From NCBI GenBank assembly GCA_016182785.1, contig JACPFU010000012.1, forward strand, positions 1 through 64,000: a DNA stretch of 64,000 nucleotides, given 5' to 3'. Below, piece after piece: positions 44,689 to 53,781 of the stretch. Below the pieces are notes generated by a model. It made no database searches. It was not told where the DNA came from and worked only from the letters and a program-made list of their open reading frames with translations. Numbering within the stretch: position 1 is the stretch's first letter; each line of letters starts with the position of its first letter. The position numbers were made by a program, and so were the translations under genes. The DNA is from Lysobacterales bacterium (GTDB lineage: Bacteria > Pseudomonadota > Gammaproteobacteria > Xanthomonadales > Ahniellaceae).

Positions 44689-45869
44689 TGTCTGAGATTG
44701 CCAGAAGCGATCCTGCCGCCTGGGACGCCTTGGAGCGATCTCCGGTGGTGGCGCTGGTCGGGCCCCGGCAGGTCGGAAAGACCACCTTGGCACGGCAGAT
44801 CGCAGCCGACCGAGGCGTTCCCGGGTCGCGCTACTTCGACCTCGAACGCGCTTCGGACCGCGCCGCGCTGGCAGATCCGGACGCACTGCTCGACCAACTG
44901 GGGCCCGGGTTGTGCATATTCGACGAGGTTCAGTTCGTGCCGACCCTCTTCCAAGCCCTTCGCGTCGCGGTCGACGAACGCCGCAGCCAGGGACACCGAT
45001 CGGGCCAGTTCCTCGTCCTCGGATCAGCCTCGCTTGATCTGCTCCAGGGTGCCGCGGAGTCGCTCGCTGGTCGCGTCGAGGTCGTCGAACTGGGTCCGTT
45101 TTCGGTCACGGAGGTCGGAGCGGCATCGGCCAACAGATTGTGGCTTCGGGGCGGTTTTCCGGAGTCCTACCTGGCACGCAATGACACCGACAGCATGGTC
45201 TGGCGAGAGCAATTCGTCCAAAGTTACCTGCAACGCGACATTCCGCAGTTCGCACCGCGGCTACCGCGCGAGACCTTGCACCGCTTCTGGACGATGTTGG
45301 CCCACCTGCAGGGTGCGGAGTTCAACGCCAGCCACTTGGCGCGCGGACTCGACGTCTCGGCCCAGAGCACCATGCGCTACCTGGACCTGCTCTGTGATCT
45401 CTTCCTGCTGCGACGCCTTCCCGCGTTCGCACACAACATCGGCAAGCGCCTGCGCAAGTCGCCCAAGGTCTACATCCGCGATTCGGGCATCACCCACGCA
45501 CTGCTTGGCATCTCGAACATGCCGGGCTTGCTGAAGCACCCGGTGATCGGCGGCAGCTTCGAGGGCTGGGTGGCAGAGCAGCTCATCACTGCAGCGGGAA
45601 CGATGTCCACAGCCCACTTCTATCGCACCCAGGACGGCGCAGAAATCGACTTGCTGCTCGACTGCCATGGCGAACGGATCGCAGTCGATATCAAGCGAAG
45701 CGCCACCACCAAGCCCTCGCGCGGCTTCCACATCGCGTGCCGCGATGTCGAAGCCAGCTGTCGCTGGTTCGTGCACGGTGGCGAACGCAGCTTTCCCCTG
45801 CCCGATGGGGTGAACGCACTCAGCCTGCCAGACGCGATTGCACGTCTGCGGCAGACAAGCGCGCACTGA
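44688..45869 (+). CDS. AAA family ATPase with DUF4143 domain
   Basis: 393 aa from GTG 44688, with GGAGA 8 bases upstream; ATG 44649 in frame is an alternative. The AAA_14 ATPase core has Walker A VVALVGPRQVGKTTLARQI and Walker B LCIFDEVQF, then LVLGSASLDLLQ (sensor). The C-terminal DUF4143 (about 180-393) has a winged-helix segment and a PD-(D/E)xK-like nuclease pattern (FEGWVAEQLIT, GAEIDLLLDCHGERIAVDIKRS). Such proteins are widespread, often horizontally transferred, and their role is unknown. It is the only gene in a segment bounded by direct repeats. Confidence 0.9.
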   Translation: MSEIARSDPAAWDALERSPVVALVGPRQVGKTTLARQIAADRGVPGSRYFDLERASDRAALADPDALLDQLGPGLCIFDEVQFVPTLFQALRVAVDERRSQGHRSGQFLVLGSASLDLLQGAAESLAGRVEVVELGPFSVTEVGAASANRLWLRGGFPESYLARNDTDSMVWREQFVQSYLQRDIPQFAPRLPRETLHRFWTMLAHLQGAEFNASHLARGLDVSAQSTMRYLDLLCDLFLLRRLPAFAHNIGKRLRKSPKVYIRDSGITHALLGISNMPGLLKHPVIGGSFEGWVAEQLITAAGTMSTAHFYRTQDGAEIDLLLDCHGERIAVDIKRSATTKPSRGFHIACRDVEASCRWFVHGGERSFPLPDGVNALSLPDAIARLRQTSAH

Positions 45870-45870
45870 C

Positions 45871-45911
45871 CGACCGCGAAGAAATCACCGTCTTCGCTGC
45901 GCGCGCGTGAG
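45871..45911 (+). repeat. Right copy of the 41-bp rlmM-end direct repeat
   Basis: It begins 1 base after the ATPase stop codon. The stretch still translates as the RlmM tail ([12 protein letters not shown] then stop) but has no start of its own. Sequence just beyond the two copies is only loosely similar. Confidence 0.9.
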
Positions 45912-46016
45912 GCTGACCATCCCAGCTGCGACTGCCGCGGCGTGTCATGCATCGGGCACATCACGCTGCTAGGCTGGTCTTCTTCGATCGACAGAAACAC
46001 ACGACAGGGGGATCCC

Positions 46017-49000
46017 GTGAGAGCAGTACTTTCCAGCGTCATCGTGGCGCTCGGCTCGGCGTTGGTGGCCACACCGACACAGGCGGCCAATGACCTCGCC
46101 ATTGGCCAGGTCTATGGGGCGGGCGGTGGCACCGGCGCCGCGTACAACGCAGACTTCGTCGAGATCTTCAATCGCGGCACCTCGTCCCAGTCGCTGACCG
46201 GTTTGACCGTGCAATACGCATCGGCTACCGGCACCGGCAACTTCGCGCTCGCAAGCACACTGAGCGGGTCGCTGGCTGCGGGCCAGCGCGTGCTCGTGCG
46301 CATGGGTGCCACCGGCGCCAACGGCGCCGCGTTGCCGACACCGGATTTCACCAATGGCTCGGCGATGGGTGGTGCAGGTGGAAAGGTGCTGCTCGCGAAC
46401 AGCACAACGGCGATCACCTGCAATGGCGGGTCGAACCCGTGCTCCGGCGCCCAGACCGCGCTGTTTGTCGATCTGGTCGGATATGGCACAGCCAATTACT
46501 ACGAGGTCGCCGCCGCGCCGGCCGGCAGCGTGACGCTGAGTTCCCTGCGCGCGTCCGACGGCTGCACCGACACCGACAACAACAGCAGCGACTTCGCAAC
46601 CGCGGCCGCGAACCCGCGCAATAGCACGTCAACGGCCACGCCCTGCGCCACCGTGACGCCTTACGGCATCACCGCCAGCACGCTCTCGATCGAGTCGATG
46701 AACTCGCTTGCCAGCTCCGGAACCAGCAGCACCCTGCCGACCGGCTACGCGTTTGCGGAAGTCGGTGGCGACGGTGTCTATCTCGCCGACGATGGCAGCA
46801 GCGCGACCAACGAAGGCGTGTACAGCTTCGGCACCGGCACCAGCAGCGACCGTGCGCTCGGCACCTGGCGCGAGGCCGGGGTGCGCGGCACCACCGCCAC
46901 GCCCTACATCGGCGCACGGCTGCAGAACAACACCGGCGACGTGATCAAGTACCTCTGGGTCAAGTACACCGGCGAGCAATGGAGGCGCGGCGCCACCGAT
47001 GCCACGCCCGATCGCATCGACTTCCAGTACAGCACCAACGCCACTTCGCTGACCGACGGCGCGGCCACCTGGACCGACGTCGATACGCTCGACTTCGCCT
47101 CGCCGAACACCAGCGCCGCAAACACCGCGCTCGATGGCAACGCCAGCGGCAACCGCACCTCGATCAATGCCTGGATCGAGACCCTGAACCTGGCCAACGG
47201 CGCCACCTTCTGGATCCGCTGGACCGACGCCCAGACCACCGGCGTCGCCGACGCGCTCGCGATCGACGACATCTCGTTCATGGTGCCGCTGCTCGACATC
47301 GAAGCCGCCGACTCTCTGACCGAGGGCAACATCGCCACCTGCCCGCCATCGAACAACCTCACCTTCACCGTGAGCCGCAACGGCAGCGTTCCGAGCACCG
47401 GCATTCCCTACACCTACAGCACCAGCGCCGGCACCGCGACCCAGGACGTCGACTACACCGGCGCCACCAATGCGCCGAAAACCCTGTCGTTCGGCGGCAC
47501 CGTCTCGTACGTCGACATCCCGGTGCTGTGCGACGACAGCGACGAGCCCGACGAGACCTTCACGGTGTCCATCGCCACCGCTGCCGGCAGCGGCTACTTC
47601 GTGCTCGCCGGCAGCGGCAGCGGCACCGCGACCATTCTCGACGACGATGTCGCGGTCGCGTTGCCGACGATTGCCATCGGCGATGTCAGCGCGCTCGAAG
47701 GCACCGGCGGCAGCACCAATTTCACCTTCCCGATCACGCTCTCCGGCCCGGCCCCGGCCGGCGGCGTCAGCTTCGTCGCCAACACCAGCGATGGCAGCGC
47801 CAACGACCCGATCGACTACACCGGCCTGGTCGCGGCCGCCGGCTCGATCGCCGAAGGCGCGAGCAGCGGCAGCGTGGTGGTCAGCATCGTCACCGACAGC
47901 ACCATCGAGAGCAACGAGGACTTCACCGTCACCCTCTCCGGCGTGACCAACGTCAACGCCGCCGGCAACGACCTGGTAGCGACCGGAACGATTCAGAACG
48001 ACGACCTGCCCACGCTTTCGATCACTGACGTCAGTGCGGCCGAGGGCAACACTGGCGTCACCGCCTTCACCTTCTCCGTGACGCTGAGCGCGGCGCCGCC
48101 TTCCGGCAGCGCCAGCGTCAACTACGCCACCGCGAATGGCAGTGCGACGGCCGGCACCGACTACACCTCGGCGTCCGGGTCGCTCAGCTTCGACGCGATG
48201 AACCTGACGCGCACCGTCACCGTCGATGTCACCGGCGAGACCGCCGCCGAGCCGAACGAGACCTTCTTCGTCAACCTGAGCGGCTCGACCGGCGCCACCA
48301 TCTTCGATGGACAGGGCGTCGGCACCATCGTCGACGATGACCTCCTGACCTACCGCATCCACCAGATCCAGGGCGCGGGCGCGTACTCGAGCTTCGACCC
48401 GACGCCGACCGACTCGAACCCGGGTCAACTGGTGCGCATCACCGATGCCGTGGTCACCGCGATCACACTGGTCCTCGCCGTCGACGGCTCGCCGGCGGAC
48501 GCCAACGGCTTCTTCCTGCAGTCCGCCGACATCGATGCCGACGCCAATCCGCTGACCTCGGAGGGCATCTTCGTCACCACCGGCGCCACACCGCCGACGG
48601 TCGCGATCGGCGATGTCGTGACCGTGGTCGGTCAGGTGTTCGAGCGCTTCGCCCAGACCCAGATCAACAACCCCACGGTGACCGTTACCGGCAGCGGCGC
48701 GCTGCTGCCCACGCCGGTCGCGTTCGACGCGTCCACGCCATCGAGCAACCCGGCGGCGCTCAGCTGCCCGGGCACCGGTCCCGGCGGCACCAACAACGTC
48801 GACACCAACTTCGAGTGCTTCGAGGGCATGCGCGTTGCGATCGCGAACGGCATCGTCGGGCGTGCCAACCAGCGCCGCGCCGCCGACCTGTATGCCGAGG
48901 TGTTCGTGACCGCCAGCGGCGCGATGGCGCGTCGCGAACGCGGCGTGCTGTGGCCCACGACGCCGGGCACCGGCAACGCCGCCGCCGGGCAGTTCGACGG

Positions 49001-50549
49001 CAACCCCGAGGTGTTCGAGATGGACGCCGACGAGGCCGGACTTGCCTTCACCGGCCTGACCGCGGGCACCACCTTCAGCGCCACCGGCGTGCTCGGTTTC
49101 TCCTTCGGCGACTACGAGTTCTACCCGACCACGCTCAGCCTCATCGACCAGCAGGCGGTGCCGGAGGCGGTCATCCCCGCCGCCGGCGGAGACGAACTGA
49201 CGATTGCCTCGTTCAACACCCAGCATCTTTGCGACGACGCGGTTTCGACGCCGCAGTGCACGCGCGATACCACCGGCGCCGGAGGCACGGTACTGAACTA
49301 CGCCGACAAGCTCGGCAAGGTCTCGAGCTATGTCCGCACCGTGCTCGGATCGCCCGACGTGGTCGGCGTTCAGGAAGTGGACCGCTTGAGTACGCTGCAG
49401 GATCTCGCAGCGCGCATCCTCAGCGATGGCGGACCGGCCTACGACGCGCAGCTGATGGAAGGCGACGACCCGGGCGACATCGACGTCGGCTTCCTGACCC
49501 GCCAGGGACGAATCGCGGCAGTGACGGTCCAGCAGTTCTACAAGGGCAACCTGTGGAACGACCCGAACGGCGCCGACATCCTGCACGACCGCCCGCCGCT
49601 GCTGCTGCAGGCGACCTTCAATGGCGGGACGGGTGCCTATGCGTTTGCGGTGCTGAACAACCACACCAAGGCGCGCAGCTCTGTCGATGGCAATGACGCG
49701 GCCGCAGAACGCGACCGCGCCAAGCGCTTCTTCCAGGCGCGCGACATCGCCACCCTGGTGCAGCAGTATCAGACCGGCACCGGGCCGTTCAGCGGCACCG
49801 CGAGCACGCCGCTGATCCTGGTCGGCGACTACAACGCCTTCGAGCACACCGACGGCTACGTCGACGTGGTCGGCCTGATTGCCGGCAACTACGACGACGC
49901 CGCGAACGAGTGCAACGCCGTGCTGTCCGGCGGCGCCGGTACCGAAACCTGCAACCTGGGCCCGAACATCGTCTCGCCCCGGTTGTTCAACACCGGCACC
50001 TCGGTCCCGGGCAACGAGCGCATCTCCTACCAGTTCACGCAGAACTTCGGGCCGGTGCACGGCTACACCACGCCGAACCCGGCGCGCGACGTGCCCGCAG
50101 TGCAGGTGATCGACCACATCCTGGTCGCACGCACGGCGCTCGGCTACTTCCTGGCCACCGACTACGGCGTCGCCAACAACGCCGCGCCGGACGAAGCCAA
50201 GCGCACCAACAGCGGCCCGATCAACAGCTCCGATCACGACGGCATGGTGACCTACCTCGACTTCGCGTGCGCCACGAACCCGCTGCTCAATCCCGATGGC
50301 GACAACTTCTGCGGCCTGCTCGACAACTGCCCCGCGATCGCCAACAACGGCCAGACCGACCTCGACAACGACGGCATCGGCGACGCCTGCGACCCGGACA
50401 TCGACGGCGACGGCGTGCTCAACCTCATCGACAACTGCCCGATCACTGCCAACCCGAGCCAGACCGACACCGACGCCGATGGCCAAGGTGACGCCTGCGA
50501 TCCCTACCCGACCGAAGCCGGACTGGTGTTCCGCGACGGCTTCGAGTAG
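46017..50549 (+). CDS. Large secreted multidomain nuclease (ExeM/NucH-like)
   Basis: 1510 aa from GTG 46017 (AGGGGG site), giving a signal peptide ending PTQAA. Domain order: lamin-tail domain (about 30-190), a beta-sandwich (200-420), three Calx-beta repeats (about 424-545, 551-660, 665-775), an ExeM-type OB-like region (about 780-1050), an endonuclease/exonuclease/phosphatase domain (about 1058-1420) with [30 protein letters not shown], and SSDHDGMV, then two thrombospondin type-3 Ca-binding repeats (about 1430-1490). It ends [12 protein letters not shown]-degrading extracellular or surface nuclease, perhaps for biofilm or phosphate and nitrogen scavenging. A terminator follows. Confidence 0.92.
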   Translation: MRAVLSSVIVALGSALVATPTQAANDLAIGQVYGAGGGTGAAYNADFVEIFNRGTSSQSLTGLTVQYASATGTGNFALASTLSGSLAAGQRVLVRMGATGANGAALPTPDFTNGSAMGGAGGKVLLANSTTAITCNGGSNPCSGAQTALFVDLVGYGTANYYEVAAAPAGSVTLSSLRASDGCTDTDNNSSDFATAAANPRNSTSTATPCATVTPYGITASTLSIESMNSLASSGTSSTLPTGYAFAEVGGDGVYLADDGSSATNEGVYSFGTGTSSDRALGTWREAGVRGTTATPYIGARLQNNTGDVIKYLWVKYTGEQWRRGATDATPDRIDFQYSTNATSLTDGAATWTDVDTLDFASPNTSAANTALDGNASGNRTSINAWIETLNLANGATFWIRWTDAQTTGVADALAIDDISFMVPLLDIEAADSLTEGNIATCPPSNNLTFTVSRNGSVPSTGIPYTYSTSAGTATQDVDYTGATNAPKTLSFGGTVSYVDIPVLCDDSDEPDETFTVSIATAAGSGYFVLAGSGSGTATILDDDVAVALPTIAIGDVSALEGTGGSTNFTFPITLSGPAPAGGVSFVANTSDGSANDPIDYTGLVAAAGSIAEGASSGSVVVSIVTDSTIESNEDFTVTLSGVTNVNAAGNDLVATGTIQNDDLPTLSITDVSAAEGNTGVTAFTFSVTLSAAPPSGSASVNYATANGSATAGTDYTSASGSLSFDAMNLTRTVTVDVTGETAAEPNETFFVNLSGSTGATIFDGQGVGTIVDDDLLTYRIHQIQGAGAYSSFDPTPTDSNPGQLVRITDAVVTAITLVLAVDGSPADANGFFLQSADIDADANPLTSEGIFVTTGATPPTVAIGDVVTVVGQVFERFAQTQINNPTVTVTGSGALLPTPVAFDASTPSSNPAALSCPGTGPGGTNNVDTNFECFEGMRVAIANGIVGRANQRRAADLYAEVFVTASGAMARRERGVLWPTTPGTGNAAAGQFDGNPEVFEMDADEAGLAFTGLTAGTTFSATGVLGFSFGDYEFYPTTLSLIDQQAVPEAVIPAAGGDELTIASFNTQHLCDDAVSTPQCTRDTTGAGGTVLNYADKLGKVSSYVRTVLGSPDVVGVQEVDRLSTLQDLAARILSDGGPAYDAQLMEGDDPGDIDVGFLTRQGRIAAVTVQQFYKGNLWNDPNGADILHDRPPLLLQATFNGGTGAYAFAVLNNHTKARSSVDGNDAAAERDRAKRFFQARDIATLVQQYQTGTGPFSGTASTPLILVGDYNAFEHTDGYVDVVGLIAGNYDDAANECNAVLSGGAGTETCNLGPNIVSPRLFNTGTSVPGNERISYQFTQNFGPVHGYTTPNPARDVPAVQVIDHILVARTALGYFLATDYGVANNAAPDEAKRTNSGPINSSDHDGMVTYLDFACATNPLLNPDGDNFCGLLDNCPAIANNGQTDLDNDGIGDACDPDIDGDGVLNLIDNCPITANPSQTDTDADGQGDACDPYPTEAGLVFRDGFE

Positions 50550-50574
50550 GCCCCAACGCCACCAGCCCGCAACC

Positions 50575-50606
50575 CACGGCCCGCCTCGCGCGGGCCGTGT
50601 TCTTTT
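50575..50606 (+). terminator. Rho-independent terminator after the nuclease gene
   Basis: A 10-bp stem (CACGGCCCGC with GCGGGCCGTG, loop CTCGC) followed by TTCTTTT, 26 bases after the stop. Confidence 0.88.
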
Positions 50607-50682
50607 CGGTCGCTGCCCGTGACGCGCAACGGGTACCCCTACCCTCACAACCACACCACCAGCCGATCGCTAGGATCGCGGC

Positions 50683-51648
50683 ATGGACCCGCAGCCTGCC
50701 CTGCCGTTGCCGCCGTTTCCCGACTTCGCCGGTGCGTCGCGGGCGGTGGTGGCGTTTCTGAACCGGCATGTGCCGCTGGCGGTGTGGAGCGTGAACCGCG
50801 CCGATGGCGGGACCATGGTGGTGCTGCAGCCGAGCGACGGCAACGGCTATGGACTGCAGGCGGGCGATTCGATGCGCTTCGCCGACACGCTGTGCGCGGC
50901 GATGGTGGCGGGCCTGGCGCCGAACATCGCCCCCGACGTCGAGAAGGCTCCGGGCTATCGCGACGCACCGGTGCGGCAGCAGGTGGCGATCCGCAGCTAC
51001 GTCAGCTTCCCGCTCCAACGTGCCGACGGCGCGCTGATTGGCACCCTGTGCGGGTTCGACCCGCAGCCGCAATCGTCGAGCCTGCCCGACCAGCAACCCC
51101 TGATCGAACTGCTGTCGCGGCAACTGTCGACGATCCTGCAGTTCGACCTGGACCGCGAGTCGGCCTGGCGAGTGGCGCTGCAGCACGAGGCCGCGGCGAT
51201 GACCGACGCGCTGACCGGGCTTCGCAACCGCCGCGCCTTCGACCTGCTGTGCGAGCGCGAGGAGCAACGCTGTCGCGACATCGGGCAACGTCTCGCGGTG
51301 CTGGTGATCGACCTCGATGGACTCAAGCCGGTCAACGACCGCCTCGGCCACGCCGCCGGCGATGCGTTGCTGCAGCGGGCCGGTGCGGTACTCAACGCCG
51401 CGCTGCCGGCGCAGACCCATCTCTGCCGCATCGGCGGCGACGAGTTCGCGGTGCTGCTGCCCGGGTGTGGCCTGGCCGTGGCCGAGCAGACCGCGACCCG
51501 CCTGCGCGCGGCGCTCGCCGACGGCGGCATCGACGCTTCGCTGGGATACGCCGAACGCAAGCCGCACCGCGGTCTCGCCGACGCGATGCAGCGCGCGGAC
51601 GCGGCCATGTACGCCGACAAGGCCGCACGACGGACGCCGCGGCCGTAG
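50683..51648 (+). CDS. GAF-GGDEF diguanylate cyclase
   Basis: 321 aa. A GAF-type sensor domain (about 15-165) with FADTLCAAMVAG and SFPLQRADGALIGTLCGFD, then a GGDEF domain (about 170-315) with the intact motif at residues 251-255 (RIGGDEFAVLLPG) and DALTGLRNRRAFD. It should make c-di-GMP. No RxxD inhibitory site is visible just before GGDEF. A TAGGAT -10-like box (50671-50676) lies 6 bases from the ATG, so the message is nearly leaderless. Confidence 0.93.
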   Translation: MDPQPALPLPPFPDFAGASRAVVAFLNRHVPLAVWSVNRADGGTMVVLQPSDGNGYGLQAGDSMRFADTLCAAMVAGLAPNIAPDVEKAPGYRDAPVRQQVAIRSYVSFPLQRADGALIGTLCGFDPQPQSSSLPDQQPLIELLSRQLSTILQFDLDRESAWRVALQHEAAAMTDALTGLRNRRAFDLLCEREEQRCRDIGQRLAVLVIDLDGLKPVNDRLGHAAGDALLQRAGAVLNAALPAQTHLCRIGGDEFAVLLPGCGLAVAEQTATRLRAALADGGIDASLGYAERKPHRGLADAMQRADAAMYADKAARRTPRP

Positions 51649-51730
51649 CCACAGCGCCCTTGCGTCGCCCCACCCGGCCGTCGCCGGCCTCCACTAGAAT
51701 GCCCCCATCCCGCAATCCCCGGAGTTCGAC

Positions 51731-52264
51731 ATGCCGCAAGTCTTCCGTTCCGACCGCGCCCGCCTGGTGCTGCTCGTCGCCCTCGTCGTGGTCGCCGCGC
51801 TGACCCGCCTGCTGCCCGGTCGCCCGCCGAACTTCTCGCCGATCGAGGCGATGGCGCTGTTCGCCGGCGCCGTGTTCGCGAGCCGCTACGTCGCGGTGCT
51901 GGTGCCGCTGGCGGCGATGCTGATTTCGGACGCAGTGATCGGCTTTCACTCGGGCATGTGGGTGGTCTACGGCTGCATGGCGCTGATCGCGCTCGCCGGC
52001 ACCCGCCTTGGCGGCCGCATCAGCGCGCTGCGCGTGGCCGGCTACGGATTCGGCGCCGCGTTGTTCTTCTTCGTCGTCACCAATTTCGTGGTCTGGACCG
52101 GCTCGGGCATGTATCCGCTGACTTCCGCCGGCCTGGTCGAATGCTATGTCGCGGCGATCCCGTTCTTCCGCAACCAGATCGCCGGCGTGCTGGTGTACTC
52201 GGCGGTCCTGTTCGGCGCACACGCACTGCTGCAGCGCCGAGCCGCCGCCGGCGCTACCGCCTGA
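51731..52264 (+). CDS. DUF6580 family membrane protein, possible ECF-type S component
   Basis: 177 aa, five to six hydrophobic segments (LVLLVALVVVAALTRLLPG, FSPIEAMALFAGAVFASRYVA, etc.). The pattern P-x-N-F-x-P-I-x-A-x-x-L-F-A-G resembles DUF6580, grouped with ECF-transporter-like membrane proteins. ATG 51731 has GGAG upstream and a TAGAAT box (51695-51700). The next gene, 4 bp on, is a cobalamin adenosyltransferase, which suggests a role in cobalamin or cobalt uptake. This is inferred from context only. Confidence 0.8.
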   Translation: MPQVFRSDRARLVLLVALVVVAALTRLLPGRPPNFSPIEAMALFAGAVFASRYVAVLVPLAAMLISDAVIGFHSGMWVVYGCMALIALAGTRLGGRISALRVAGYGFGAALFFFVVTNFVVWTGSGMYPLTSAGLVECYVAAIPFFRNQIAGVLVYSAVLFGAHALLQRRAAAGATA

Positions 52265-52268
52265 GACC

Positions 52269-52826
52269 ATGGGCAACCGCCTCAGCAAGATCTACACGCG
52301 CACCGGCGACGACGGCAGTACCGGCCTCGGCGATGGCACGCGCGTTTCCAAAGACAGCGCGCGCGTCAGCGCCTATGGCACCGTCGATGAACTGAACAGC
52401 ACGCTCGGCGTGGTGCTCGCCTGCGAACTGCCGGAGGCGATCGCGACGATGCTGACCGAGATCCAGCACGAGCTGTTCGATCTCGGCGGCGAGCTGTGCA
52501 TTCCCGGCAGCGACCTGATCCACGACGCCGACATCACCCGCCTGGAGACACGTCTCGACGGGCTCAATGCCGGCCTGCCCGCGCTGCAGGAGTTCATCCT
52601 GCCCGGCGGCGGCATGGCCGCGGCGCAGTGCCATGTCGCGCGCACGGTCGCGCGCCGCGCCGAACGCGAAGTGGTCACGCTGTCGCACCACGACGCCGTG
52701 CGGCCGCAGGCGATCCGCTATCTCAATCGCCTCTCGGACCTGCTGTTCGTGATTGCGCGCGTGCTGGCGCGCTCGGCCGGGCACGGCGAAACGCTGTGGA
52801 AGCATGAGCGCCGCAAGCGCGGCTGA
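52269..52826 (+). CDS. Cob(I)alamin adenosyltransferase, PduO type
   Basis: 185 aa. The N-terminal ATP-binding motif KIYTRTGDDGSTGLGDG, then VDELNSTLGVVL, IQHELFDLGGELC, and LPGGGMAAAQCHVARTVARRAEREV, the signatures of PduO-type enzymes that transfer adenosyl from ATP to cob(I)alamin. ATG 52269. The gene is coupled to the DUF6580 membrane protein upstream and to a deacetylase 6 bp downstream. Coenzyme B12-dependent enzymes are not in the window. Confidence 0.95.
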   Translation: MGNRLSKIYTRTGDDGSTGLGDGTRVSKDSARVSAYGTVDELNSTLGVVLACELPEAIATMLTEIQHELFDLGGELCIPGSDLIHDADITRLETRLDGLNAGLPALQEFILPGGGMAAAQCHVARTVARRAEREVVTLSHHDAVRPQAIRYLNRLSDLLFVIARVLARSAGHGETLWKHERRKRG

Positions 52827-52832
52827 ACGCGC

Positions 52833-53753
52833 ATGATCCTGACCCATCCGGCCTGCCTGCGGCACGACCCCGGAGCGGGCCATCCCGAATGCCCGCAACG
52901 CCTGCAGGCGGTGCTGCGCGCACTCGCCGCCGCGGAGTTCGAAGGCGTCGCGCGCGTCGATTCCTCCGCGGTGGACCGGGCCCTGGTCGACCGCGTCCAT
53001 TCCGGCATCGAGTTCGCGCAGATCTTCGCGCACGCGCCGCACGCCGAACACTTGCTGCTCGATGCCGACACCGTGCTGCACCCGGGACCGGACTCGCTGG
53101 ATGCGGCGCTGCATGCCGCCGGCGCCGTGGTCGACGCGGTCGATGCCGTGCTTGATGGCCGCGCCCGGCGCGCGTTCTGCGCGGTGCGCCCCCCCGGACA
53201 TCACGCCACACCATCGCGCGCCATGGGCTTTTGCATATTCAACAACGTCGCGCTCGGCGCCAAGCGCGCGCTCGACCGCGGCCTCGAACGCATCGCCGTG
53301 CTCGACTTCGACGTGCACCACGGCAATGGCACCCAGGACTGCTTCGCCGACGACGCGCGCGTCTGCTTCGCCTCCTCGCACCAGTGGCCGCTGTACCCGG
53401 GCACCGGCGCGCTGCACGAGACCGGCGTCGGCAATGTCTTCAATGCGCACCTGCCGGCCGGCAGCGGCACGCGCGAGTTCCGCGCCGTCTGGACCGATCG
53501 GCTGCTGCCGGCGGTCGATGCGTTCCGTCCGCAACTGCTGCTGGTCTCGGCCGGCTTCGACGCGCATCGTCTCGACCCGCTCGGCGGCCTCGACCTCGAA
53601 ACCGCCGACTACGCCTGGCTCAGCGCGGAAATCGTCGCACTGGCCGAGCGCCACGCGCAGGGCCGCGTGGTCTCCTCGCTCGAAGGCGGATACAGCCTCA
53701 CCGCGCTGGCCGAAGCCAGCACTGTGCATTGCCGCGAACTGTTCGCGCGTTGA
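52833..53753 (+). CDS. Histone deacetylase family protein
   Basis: 306 aa. Zn-dependent deacetylase motifs: AVRPPGHHATPSRAMGFCIFNN (catalytic HH), VLDFDVHHGNGTQD (Zn ligands D and H), SSHQWPLYPGTG, SAGFDAHRLDP (third Zn ligand) and SLEGGYSL. Bacterial members act on acetylated polyamines or small molecules or on acetoin/acetyl-protein substrates; which one is unknown. Third gene of the run starting with DUF6580, so it probably shares its transcript. Confidence 0.93.
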   Translation: MILTHPACLRHDPGAGHPECPQRLQAVLRALAAAEFEGVARVDSSAVDRALVDRVHSGIEFAQIFAHAPHAEHLLLDADTVLHPGPDSLDAALHAAGAVVDAVDAVLDGRARRAFCAVRPPGHHATPSRAMGFCIFNNVALGAKRALDRGLERIAVLDFDVHHGNGTQDCFADDARVCFASSHQWPLYPGTGALHETGVGNVFNAHLPAGSGTREFRAVWTDRLLPAVDAFRPQLLLVSAGFDAHRLDPLGGLDLETADYAWLSAEIVALAERHAQGRVVSSLEGGYSLTALAEASTVHCRELFAR

Positions 53754-53781
53754 GCTGCGGCGCGACGCCGAGTGGCCCGAT

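Larger units (their letters stand above)
44550..45911. mobile_element. Putative ATPase cassette inserted at the rlmM 3' end
   Basis: A 1362-bp unit bounded by 41-bp direct repeats that duplicate the end of rlmM, so that rlmM stays intact after insertion. The only gene is the AAA/DUF4143 ATPase; no integrase, transposase or inverted ends are visible. The arrangement is what site-specific integration at a gene end would leave. Confidence 0.5.

Noticed and set aside
46629..50654. 1341-residue minus-strand open frame opposite the nuclease gene
   Set aside because: Val/Gly/Ala-rich shadow of the Calx-beta/nuclease coding strand; no recognisable domain.
51649..51730. Cobalamin riboswitch upstream of the DUF6580-adenosyltransferase genes
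   Set aside because: Only 82 bp are available and no B12-box pattern is visible.
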